A DNA stretch of 21,402 bases from IMG/VR virus record IMGVR_UViG_3300025141_000919, positions 1-21,402 of that record; one strand, 5' to 3'. This document shows positions 14,692 through 21,402 of the stretch, piece by piece. Below the pieces are notes generated by a model that had not been told where the DNA came from, made no database searches, and saw only the letters and a program-made list of their open reading frames with translations. The stretch comes from a virus. Position 1 is the stretch's first letter. Every line of letters starts with the position of its first letter. Both the position numbers and the translations under genes were made by a program.

Positions 14692-17600
14692 ATGGCAGAA
14701 ACTCCAAAAAAACAACGCGCATGGGACCGAATTGTCGCGCAAGACGGCGCTTTATTAAAAATAATTGACGGTGTTATTGAAAAAAATCTGCACCCAGTCT
14801 TCGCGGCGAGACCTCCAGCTTCGAACGCCGCTACGCTTAAAGCAGTAAGAAAAGATCTTTTTTATGCGCTTAAAGAAATACAGGGTTTTATCCCCGAACA
14901 ATTTAAAAGCAGCCCGCAGCAGATGGCGGTTAATCCTAAAAGCGCTCATCCGTGGTTTTGGGCTGAAGATCAAGCCAATGCAATCCCTAAAGTCAACGGG
15001 GTGCTTGAAAAGTACACGTTCCTCGACACTTCGGGCTCCTATATTGACACCACAGAACAGGCTGTTAATGAACTTGACAAGGCGGATGTGAAGACTTTAG
15101 TGGTAGCTATTGCCAACCACTCTTCCAAGATTGAGACAGAACAAGAAGAAATAGTCGAAGAAACAACAAAAGACGAAAAAGAGCGTGAAGAAGCCGGCGC
15201 AATAATGGGAGATATTGCAGAAGCTCAACAACTTATTTTATTTAAAGAATATATTAAAAGCGAAAGCAAACTACATCCGGCTGGATCTTCTGGCATTTCG
15301 GCCGAAGTAGACATCGCCGGCCAAAAAAAGCCTGCAAAATGGAGAAGCGCGACACCGGAAATGAGAACGCTGGTCACTAAAAATAAAAAAGCATCATCTT
15401 TAGAGTTATATTCTAAATTAGTGACGAGTAAGTTCGATCCAGAATTTTTACGCATCAACAACGCGCAGTGGTCCTTGTTAGTTCCTAAAATAACTTTAAA
15501 AAATATAGAATTTGTCAACAAGGGGGGTATACATAAAAAAGTTCCGGGGTCAACAAAATATTTCTTTTTTTCAGATTTCCTTCAGCCCAATAGTTTAAAA
15601 AATCTAACAAGTAATAAAATTGGTCGCGGAGATGGAGTTGGCCTTAAAAATGCATCTATTGAGCTAAGGCAAGAACACTTCGCAGATAAGAGATACGTTG
15701 TTAAAATATCGATTTTCTTTGAGAACGCACAAACAATTTTTAAACATCATGTGGCAACTAAGGCCGCTGGGAAAAATGAAGATGAAGCTGGTGTCAACAA
15801 AAAAACTCCAAAAAAGCGCCCACAAGCTGCAGATTTTGTTGATTTGTTGAAGCTGCCCGGTGCGGATGAGAAAGCGCCGCTTGGCCCGGGCCGGTACAAA
15901 CAGTGGCATCTTACTTATGGTTGGGCAGTGCCTCCAAAAAACAGCTTGATAAGCGAAAACATGAGAACGTTTATTCAAAAGCTTCAAACAACGTTGGTAT
16001 TAAGCATTTACCGTTGGCAATTTAAGTTCGATCAAGACGGTTCTGTTGTTTTAGATGTTGATTTTTTAGCTGATGAAGATCATCGAGCGTCTAGCAACAT
16101 GCTTTATTCAAAAAAGGCTGAGCTTGGCATCCGAAGGGGCAAAAAGGCTTATGAAGAGTCTCACAAAAAGGCCGAGAGGGCGAAGGCAGCTTTAGATACT
16201 TATAAAGGCTCAAAGGAGTTAACTCTTCGTCGCACCCGGGAACAGGATGCCGGCTTTGGCCCGGAAGAAAAAAAGAAATACAACGAATTAAAGAAAAAGA
16301 AAGAAACAGATTTAGATAACTTCACAGACGATGAGCAGAGCGAACTCACCAAACTAGAAAACGCAAAAAAGAATGCACTAAGGAGAGGTGGCGGCATCAC
16401 CGCCGATCAGCGAATAGAAAATCTTCAAGAACAATATGAAGATGCTCTTGATATATCGGCAGGAATGAGCAATGATTATCAACAAAAAATTTATAGTAGT
16501 TTTATCAACGAGTTGCTTAAAACGCAAAGAATAATTGTAGGTGTTGCCGAGCGTAGCTGGAAAAAGAGGAAAGGAGACAAAAAAGCATCTAATTTTAAAT
16601 ATAGTTTCACTTCTCACTTCAAAGTTAATCCCGGCTCCGGTGCAAAAGTAGCCGCGGCCTTAGCTGGGACAGTACAAGACACGCACGATGCAGCTAACCT
16701 TGAAGCAGTTAAAGAGACTCACGGCAACGTAACTGATGATGACAAGGCGGCGACTAAAGCTGCCGAATATCAGCTTTTAAAAGGAACTGAAGCATTAATT
16801 AAAGATTTAAAAATAAAACCGCAAAAAGGGGCCAGCGTTGGTACCATGAATGATGTAGTTGTTATTCCATATTTCTTTTTGGGTGATATTATTGATATAG
16901 CTTATCAAAACCATAGATCTCGCGCCGGCAACGTTGCTCAACCAATATTGGGTTCTTTAGATGTTGATTTGGCCCGCCGAGTGAAGGGCAAACCGGTGCC
17001 AACGGTTAAAAGAGATATTAGTAGAATTCCCATCTCTTTTACAAACTTTATGTTGTGGTGGAATAATAAAGTTGTAAGAACACAAAAAGAAGTTTGGGCC
17101 TTCAAGCCGTTTTTGCGGGAAGTCTTCCAACAGTTTGTGGGTAAAATAATTGATGAATATGATCCGCTTCATATAAAATATTTTGGTGGCAAGGCGGATA
17201 AAAAAGTTTGGCACAACACAGAGGCGGCTATAAACATAGAACAAGTTGACACACCTTTTGATATAACGCATTGGCAGTATCGGGGCCCCAGAAAATACGA
17301 CATCGATGCCGATAAAGTTTTAGCCGCTAAATCAATATTAGCTGGCAAACCAACCGCACACCGAACAGATGAGTTTCATTCATATTTATTTATATATGGC
17401 CAAGCTGGGCGCATTTATTTAGACTGCAATCCAAGAAAAAATATGGAAAGTGGAATATATCATTTTTACGTCGGAGGCGACGGCGGTATTATGAAAAGCA
17501 TAGAATTTAATGTGGTGCCAAACGAAATGCGACGTACAGTGCAAGTTTTGGCTGCAGCCGAAGATAAAAAGAACAACCCCTTCTTAGAACAATATGATGT

Positions 17601-17859
17601 AACAATAAAAATGAGGGGGAATAACATATTTAGGCCGGGAGTATTAATATATGTTGACTTAAGTTTGATAGGCTTTGGCAAATCAAACCAGACAAATACA
17701 ATTTCTTACGAGTATAACCTAGGCGGCTATTATAGAATAATCAAAACTGATCATCAAATAAGTGGCGATGATTATGAAACCACCATAGTGGCGCGTACTG
17801 ATGGTTTTAGTGGAAAGGGAATAATGGCGAAACACCAGCCCAAGAAGGAAAAGAAATAG
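14692..17859 (+). CDS. Large baseplate hub protein, gp27/gpD-like C-terminus
   Basis: Predicted central hub of the baseplate. The C-terminal region (about residues 950-1040) reads NPFLEQYDVTIKMRGNNIFR, PGVLIYVD, then GYYRIIKTDHQISGDDYETT. This is the typical hub ending in which a beta-barrel 'GN..i.PG..i.vd' is followed by 'GYYri.kv.H.isg..w.T'. Before it lies a segment with many Trp and Tyr (PRKYDIDADK, FHSYLFIYGQAGRIYLD). Residues about 480-590 are highly charged and probably coiled coil. At 1055 aa it is far larger than T4 gp27 (391 aa), so several domains may be fused. I see no lysozyme or metallopeptidase motif. The start follows the gp53-like stop by 3 bases with weak SD. Confidence 0.7.
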   Translation: MAETPKKQRAWDRIVAQDGALLKIIDGVIEKNLHPVFAARPPASNAATLKAVRKDLFYALKEIQGFIPEQFKSSPQQMAVNPKSAHPWFWAEDQANAIPKVNGVLEKYTFLDTSGSYIDTTEQAVNELDKADVKTLVVAIANHSSKIETEQEEIVEETTKDEKEREEAGAIMGDIAEAQQLILFKEYIKSESKLHPAGSSGISAEVDIAGQKKPAKWRSATPEMRTLVTKNKKASSLELYSKLVTSKFDPEFLRINNAQWSLLVPKITLKNIEFVNKGGIHKKVPGSTKYFFFSDFLQPNSLKNLTSNKIGRGDGVGLKNASIELRQEHFADKRYVVKISIFFENAQTIFKHHVATKAAGKNEDEAGVNKKTPKKRPQAADFVDLLKLPGADEKAPLGPGRYKQWHLTYGWAVPPKNSLISENMRTFIQKLQTTLVLSIYRWQFKFDQDGSVVLDVDFLADEDHRASSNMLYSKKAELGIRRGKKAYEESHKKAERAKAALDTYKGSKELTLRRTREQDAGFGPEEKKKYNELKKKKETDLDNFTDDEQSELTKLENAKKNALRRGGGITADQRIENLQEQYEDALDISAGMSNDYQQKIYSSFINELLKTQRIIVGVAERSWKKRKGDKKASNFKYSFTSHFKVNPGSGAKVAAALAGTVQDTHDAANLEAVKETHGNVTDDDKAATKAAEYQLLKGTEALIKDLKIKPQKGASVGTMNDVVVIPYFFLGDIIDIAYQNHRSRAGNVAQPILGSLDVDLARRVKGKPVPTVKRDISRIPISFTNFMLWWNNKVVRTQKEVWAFKPFLREVFQQFVGKIIDEYDPLHIKYFGGKADKKVWHNTEAAINIEQVDTPFDITHWQYRGPRKYDIDADKVLAAKSILAGKPTAHRTDEFHSYLFIYGQAGRIYLDCNPRKNMESGIYHFYVGGDGGIMKSIEFNVVPNEMRRTVQVLAAAEDKKNNPFLEQYDVTIKMRGNNIFRPGVLIYVDLSLIGFGKSNQTNTISYEYNLGGYYRIIKTDHQISGDDYETTIVARTDGFSGKGIMAKHQPKKEKK

Positions 17860-17870
17860 GAAATTAATTA

Positions 17871-19160
17871 ATGGTATATAGAACTGGAAAAGAAACTAGC
17901 CCCCTTGCGCTTGCTGCAAAACGGATTCTTTATGAGGTTACTGCGGTGCCTTCTATTTCCGGTGTCCGCGTGTTTGAAGGGTTGTCTCGATTTTATGGTC
18001 TTAAGAATTCCGATGATAATTATGTAATACCAAATCCGGAATATATTAAACATGTGAGTAGTTCAGATACGGTTTTAGCTTTAGATTTTGTCGCTGCAGC
18101 CTTCGAAGACTTCCAGAAATTATATGTAGAAATGATACAGTCTGGGAAAGCTTCGAATGAGTCGGTCTATACAAATATAATTTTTGAGCCATTCGAAGGG
18201 TGGTATAATTTTGAAGAGCAATATAGCCATAACATTCAGACTCTTATAGATCAAATTAATAATATTTTTTTAAGCGAGCACAAACAACAAAAGAAAATCA
18301 AGAATATAGATGATTATATTAAATCATTTATGAATTTCATTCCTTTGCTAAGCTTATTAAAGATAACTAGGGCTAAAATGTTATCTAATGTTTTAACAAA
18401 GAGGGGCGCGTCAGGGCTTATAATAAAACTAGTAGATGAAAATGAAAATGATGATCAAACTAAAGTAGACGAATATATAAACGATCTAAATTTCAAAACT
18501 GTTGTAACTCTTGCCGAACAAACTGGATTTTATGTAAGTAAAAATTCTCCATGGACTTTGGTTGCAAACTTAGGATCTCCGTTGATGAAGTTTTATATGC
18601 AACCGGATGAATATGAAGAGGAAACTAAAAAGATTTTTGATGATTTGTTTTTAAAAGAACAACAGAAGGCGGCAAAAGATAATATTCCGATGAATCCCGA
18701 TACTACTGAAAAATTAAGAGAACAAGCACAAAAAGAAGCAAAAAAGAAAATTATGTCAACAAAGTTTCCTATAGAAGATATATTTGAAAAATATTATTTT
18801 GAAACAGCTTTCGCTGATTTTAATACCATTAAAAACATGTTTTATTATGGGTATACTTCGTTTTTTAATATTTACCCAGAAGCAAGAAATGTAAAATTTT
18901 GTCCAATCGCACAGAAAACTATTCAAGTATATACGCCAAGAAAATATATCTCTGAAGAAGAATATGATCAAAAATTTGATGATAAATTTTTCTTAAAAGC
19001 ATTTCTTGTTATCAAGAACTACGAAGTTGGTAAAATATTTTCGAAAAGGCAGATGCAGGAGCATCTCAAACAAATCTATTTAACCAAGAAAAGAGTTGAC
19101 ACATCCGCGGCAATAATGTATATTAATAGTATATTTAAAGCCTATATGGACTCTGTGTGA
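17871..19160 (+). CDS. Conserved-looking unknown virion protein, 429 aa
   Basis: I cannot name a function. The sequence resembles uncharacterised structural proteins of marine T4-like phages as I remember them: a 'VLALDFVAAAFEDFQKLYVE' helix early, GASGLIIKLV, TGFYVSKNSPWTLVANLGSP near residues 222-241, and FEKYYFETAFADFNTIKNMF near 303-322, followed by a cysteine in VKFCPIAQ. It is rich in aromatic and charged residues, largely helical, with no signal peptide or transmembrane segment. AGGAA overlaps the hub stop. It is the last tail-type gene of the operon, and its stop overlaps the GTG start of the DNA polymerase (GTGA), so the two are coupled. A baseplate or tail-associated role is inferred from position. 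Confidence 0.75.
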   Translation: MVYRTGKETSPLALAAKRILYEVTAVPSISGVRVFEGLSRFYGLKNSDDNYVIPNPEYIKHVSSSDTVLALDFVAAAFEDFQKLYVEMIQSGKASNESVYTNIIFEPFEGWYNFEEQYSHNIQTLIDQINNIFLSEHKQQKKIKNIDDYIKSFMNFIPLLSLLKITRAKMLSNVLTKRGASGLIIKLVDENENDDQTKVDEYINDLNFKTVVTLAEQTGFYVSKNSPWTLVANLGSPLMKFYMQPDEYEEETKKIFDDLFLKEQQKAAKDNIPMNPDTTEKLREQAQKEAKKKIMSTKFPIEDIFEKYYFETAFADFNTIKNMFYYGYTSFFNIYPEARNVKFCPIAQKTIQVYTPRKYISEEEYDQKFDDKFFLKAFLVIKNYEVGKIFSKRQMQEHLKQIYLTKKRVDTSAAIMYINSIFKAYMDSV

Positions 19161-20338
19161 TTTTTCAATCTTTAGACAATAAAAATAAATGTAAAGACAT
19201 CTATTGTAATAACAAGATTCACAAAAAAATACCAGTCGATTTGACCGGCACATGGGATTATGTTGATGTGCCCTATGATATAATGTATGCAAAGCTGTAT
19301 TGTGGCGGCAAATCCATTGAAGATGTTTGTCCCGATCATTTGAGAAAGCAGTGGCTCGATGCAAGCCAGAGGCTTAAAGCATATTTAAATTCTTTTATGC
19401 AAGCGAAAATTTCACTAGAAGAGCACTGTTTTTACGACTTAGTGCCACAACATTTCCTTTTGGATTTTTTTGAAGTGAAGAATGAAATAACAAAACATGT
19501 TTTTGACAATTATAAGCGTCCTGAAAATTATGATTTTTTGTTGCAACTTACAAAAATTGCGGAAGACATTAAAAATAGACCTTTAAAGCTAAAAATAAGC
19601 AATTTAAACAACTTAGGACATCAGCTAGCAACTAGAAACTTTTTAAAGCGTCTAAAAGGAGCAGAAAAGCGCGTTAAATATAATATTTATGGGACGAAAA
19701 CGGGCAGGCTAACAACAGAGCCAAAATCTTTTCCTATTTTGACGCTAAAAAAGGAATATCGTACCATTTTAGAACCAAATAACGATTTGTATGTAGAGTT
19801 GGACTTTAATGCGGCTGAGCTAAGAACGCTCTTAGCTTTGTGTGATAAAGAGCAGCCAAAAGAAGACATACATGAGTGGAATGCTAAAAACGTATTTCGT
19901 GGACTACAATCACGTAGTGAAGCCAAGGAGCGTATTTTTGCTTGGTTGTATAATCCAGACTCTAAAGATTATTTAGCCAACAGAGCTTATGATAGAACAA
20001 GCATTAAAGAAAAGTATTGGGATGGTAAAATAGTAACAACGCCATTTGGCAGAAAAATAGAGGCGGATGAATTTCATGCTTTAAACTACTTGATTCAAAG
20101 CACAACGGCAGACATGGTATTACGTCAGTTGATTAAAGTTTATGAATTGCTCAAAGAACATAAGTCGCATATAGCATTTGTGATACATGATTCGTTGGTG
20201 ATCGATCTAGCGAAAGAAGACAAACCTTTGTTGAAAGATATTTTTAATGTTTTTTCGAAAACTGATTTGGGAGAGTTTTTAATTTCAGTTAAGGCCGGCA
20301 AAAATTTTGGTCAAATGAAGGAAATAAAATGGACATAA
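19157..20338 (+). CDS. polA: Compact family A DNA polymerase without exonuclease domain
   Basis: Template-directed DNA synthesis. Family A motifs occur in order: K181-TGRLT (182-186), motif A L215-DFNAAELRTLLAL with catalytic D216, motif B R253-SEAKERIFAWLY with R253, K257, F261 and Y265 at the spacing of R754/K758/F762/Y766 of E. coli Pol I, N310-YLIQSTTAD like 'N..QGTAAD', and motif C H344-D345-S346. The Glu usually following the catalytic Asp is Ser. Phe at the 762 position predicts discrimination against dideoxynucleotides. At 393 aa there is room for thumb, palm and fingers only, and the fingers are short (Y265 to Q314 is 49 residues against 83 in Pol I). The GTG start overlaps the preceding stop as GTGA, with no clear SD. 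T4 itself uses a family B polymerase. Confidence 0.9.
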   Translation: MIFQSLDNKNKCKDIYCNNKIHKKIPVDLTGTWDYVDVPYDIMYAKLYCGGKSIEDVCPDHLRKQWLDASQRLKAYLNSFMQAKISLEEHCFYDLVPQHFLLDFFEVKNEITKHVFDNYKRPENYDFLLQLTKIAEDIKNRPLKLKISNLNNLGHQLATRNFLKRLKGAEKRVKYNIYGTKTGRLTTEPKSFPILTLKKEYRTILEPNNDLYVELDFNAAELRTLLALCDKEQPKEDIHEWNAKNVFRGLQSRSEAKERIFAWLYNPDSKDYLANRAYDRTSIKEKYWDGKIVTTPFGRKIEADEFHALNYLIQSTTADMVLRQLIKVYELLKEHKSHIAFVIHDSLVIDLAKEDKPLLKDIFNVFSKTDLGEFLISVKAGKNFGQMKEIKWT

Positions 20339-21183
20339 TTGGATTCGGCGGCGCCGGCTGCAACGTTGCAAAAACGTTTAAAGACTATCCTCAGTATAAG
20401 ATTCATTATATAGACGTAGGCCTGCGCGGCGCTGATAGCTGTTCTCTTTTAAGAGCTAGCACCATGGAAGAGGCAGAAACAAATGTGCCAAAATTTTCAA
20501 AACTTGTTAAAAAACTAAAAGGTGAAGTTGTTTTTATATGTGCCGGCGCAGGAGTAAGCAGTGGTTCAATTTTAGGAACTTTAGAACAATTCAAAGACTT
20601 GCCGATAACTGTGATCTACATTAAGCCAGATTATGATCTTTTGAGCGAAAAAGAAAAACAAAGGGAAAGAGTTGTGCATGGAGTATTACAACAATTTGCT
20701 AGAACAGGGTTATTAAAGCGCATGTATTTGTTCGATAATGCAAAAATAGCTGAGATACTGGGTGGGCTTTCGATAGTTGAATATCACCCTAAAATCAATC
20801 AAATGATCAGTAATTCTTTTCATATGCTGAATTATTTTAAAAATATAGATTCCATTATGACAAATATGTCAGATCCTCAAGAAATTAACAGAATTTCAAC
20901 GGTTGGAATTTACAATTTTGAGGACGAGGCCGAAAAATATTTTTATGACATTGTAAATCCGCGAGAAAAGCATTTTTACTTTGCCTTTAATGAAGAAACG
21001 CTAAGTAAGGAAAAAACCCTTTTAAATAAAATAAGCGAACAGATAAAAAGTGCTGGACAATCTGAGTTTACTGCTGTATCATATGATATAACAGCGACGA
21101 CATATGAGGAAAATTTCGCATATATCGAAGCTCATACAAATTTCATTCAGGGCGAAAAAGTGGTTGACAAAAGCTCAGAATAG
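20329..21183 (+). CDS. Divergent tubulin/FtsZ-superfamily protein (phage cytoskeletal GTPase candidate)
   Basis: Likely a GTP-binding, filament-forming or FtsZ-interacting protein. The N-terminus MDIIGFGGAGCNVAKTF matches the FtsZ first loop (GVGGAGGNAV). Residues 69-80 (FICAGAGVSSGS) align with FtsZ FVTAGMGGGTGT, keeping G75, S78, G79 and S80 but losing two glycines. Further parallels are ITVIYIKPD (93-101, like 'VVTKPF'), FDNAKIAEIL (135-144, like 'PNDRLL'), a helix with N157 where FtsZ/tubulin have a base-binding Asp/Asn, and D182-x-x-E185 like the tubulin T7 loop 'NVDLTE'. At 284 aa it is somewhat shorter than PhuZ. It overlaps the polymerase stop by 10 bases (ATGGACATAA). Its last codons contain the -35 box of gene 32. 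The call is from motifs only. GTPase activity is unproven and the altered G-box is a real caveat. Confidence 0.65.
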   Translation: MDIIGFGGAGCNVAKTFKDYPQYKIHYIDVGLRGADSCSLLRASTMEEAETNVPKFSKLVKKLKGEVVFICAGAGVSSGSILGTLEQFKDLPITVIYIKPDYDLLSEKEKQRERVVHGVLQQFARTGLLKRMYLFDNAKIAEILGGLSIVEYHPKINQMISNSFHMLNYFKNIDSIMTNMSDPQEINRISTVGIYNFEDEAEKYFYDIVNPREKHFYFAFNEETLSKEKTLLNKISEQIKSAGQSEFTAVSYDITATTYEENFAYIEAHTNFIQGEKVVDKSSE

Positions 21184-21191
21184 GTTATAAT
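21164..21191 (+). promoter_or_regulatory. Sigma70-type promoter for gene 32
   Basis: Perfect -35 TTGACA (21164-21169), a 16-base spacer and perfect -10 TATAAT (21186-21191). Transcription would begin near G21198. The -35 lies inside the last codons of the tubulin-like gene. This host-type promoter differs from the ACTATTTAT motif before structural genes and fits early or constitutive expression of the ssDNA-binding protein. Confidence 0.8.
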
Positions 21192-21200
21192 GTATATGCG

Positions 21201-21221
21201 GGCTGGGAAAACGACCCAGCC
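21201..21221 (+). promoter_or_regulatory. 5' stem-loop in gene 32 leader (possible autoregulatory structure)
   Basis: GGCTGGG (21201-21207) pairs perfectly with CCCAGCC (21215-21221) around AAAACGA, almost at the predicted mRNA 5' end. An A/U-rich stretch and the SD AAGGAG (21231-21236) follow. Loop bases AAAA could pair with TTTT at 21227-21230 to form a weak pseudoknot, recalling the T4 gene 32 translational operator. It could also end upstream transcription, though the U-tract is poor. Confidence 0.5.
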
Positions 21222-21246
21222 TATAATTTTAAGGAGAAAAAATAAA

Positions 21247-21402
21247 ATGGCGTTAAACATGAAGAAAATGAAGAACAAGATGTCGTCCCTGCAAAGCGGC
21301 GGCAACGGTAAGCGGTGGTTCTGGAAGCCGCAGGATGGTGAGCAGACTGTTCGAATCGTTCCAGATTCAGATGGCGACCCCTTTCGGGAGTTCTGGTTTC
21401 AT
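21247..21402 (+). CDS. 32: Single-stranded DNA-binding protein, gp32-like (3' truncated)
   Basis: Start of the replication/recombination ssDNA-binding protein, running off the right edge after 52 codons. The basic N-terminus (MALNMKKMKNKMSSLQSG) corresponds to the cooperativity (LAST-like) segment of gp32. Next comes RWFWKPQDGEQTVRIVPD, the 'w.p..g.qtvRilP' strand that opens the gp32 OB-fold in T4-like phages, and then PFREFWFH, like 'PF....vH'. The zinc-binding Cys/His residues would follow outside the window. AAGGAG stands 10 bases upstream. It has its own sigma70-type promoter and a structured leader, so it is regulated separately from the late operon before it. Its position beside a DNA polymerase supports the identity. 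Confidence 0.82.
   Translation, partial: MALNMKKMKNKMSSLQSGGNGKRWFWKPQDGEQTVRIVPDSDGDPFREFWFH

Noticed and set aside
21201-21221. Stem-loop as terminator of the tail/polymerase/tubulin operon
   Set aside because: It lies just after the predicted transcription start of gene 32 and is followed by TATAATTTT rather than a good T-tract. A leader structure fits better, though weak termination is not excluded.
1-21402. tRNA genes, CRISPR arrays, insertion sequences or an integrase/attachment site
   Set aside because: Intergenic gaps are all under 250 bases and accounted for. No cloverleaf, spaced direct repeats, transposase or recombinase motif was seen.

Overview
The window is a late (morphogenesis) region of a T4-like contractile-tailed phage (myovirus), probably one of the divergent marine 'exo-T-even' or 'far T4' relatives. 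All recognisable genes lie on the + strand. They are tightly packed, AT-rich and preceded by strong AGGAG-type ribosome-binding sites. I recognise T4-type scaffold (gp22), major capsid (gp23), neck and tail-completion proteins (gp13, gp14, gp15), sheath (gp18), tube (gp19), gp26-family baseplate protein, tape measure, gp48/54-like and gp53-like baseplate proteins, a gp27-like hub, and the start of the ssDNA-binding protein gp32. Identities come from remembered family patterns, not database searches. No integrase, tRNA, CRISPR array or insertion sequence is visible. The host cannot be deduced beyond 'a bacterium'.

Layout: (1) 1-446, the end of a LamG-like protein and a small unknown gene. (2) 447-3331, scaffold and major capsid, preceded by a duplicated promoter/RBS leader and closed by a strong terminator. 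(3) 3422-6102, neck genes 13-14-15. (4) 6125-9166, a very large tail sheath. (5) 9194-10834, tail tube, then a gp26-family gene that appears to be extended by a programmed frameshift at a run of seven Ts, closed by a terminator. (6) 10849-21183, a roughly 10 kb unit with an unknown small gene, the tape measure, baseplate and hub genes and an unknown virion-type gene. Without a visible break this unit continues into a compact family A DNA polymerase and a divergent tubulin/FtsZ-like protein. (7) 21164-21402, a sigma70-type promoter, a 5' stem-loop and the start of gene 32.

The motif ACTATTTAT sits 27-39 bases before the first gene of five units, and a sixth variant (ACTATTCAT) precedes a three-codon ORF. 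This is the likely late promoter. Its core TATTTATA is the exact reverse complement of the T4 late element TATAAATA. Gene 32 instead has host-type -35/-10 boxes, which fits earlier expression.

The most interesting parts are the tubulin-like GTPase overlapping the exonuclease-less family A polymerase, the coupling of this replication/cytoskeleton pair to the end of the tail operon, and the +1/-2 frameshift in the gp26-family gene.
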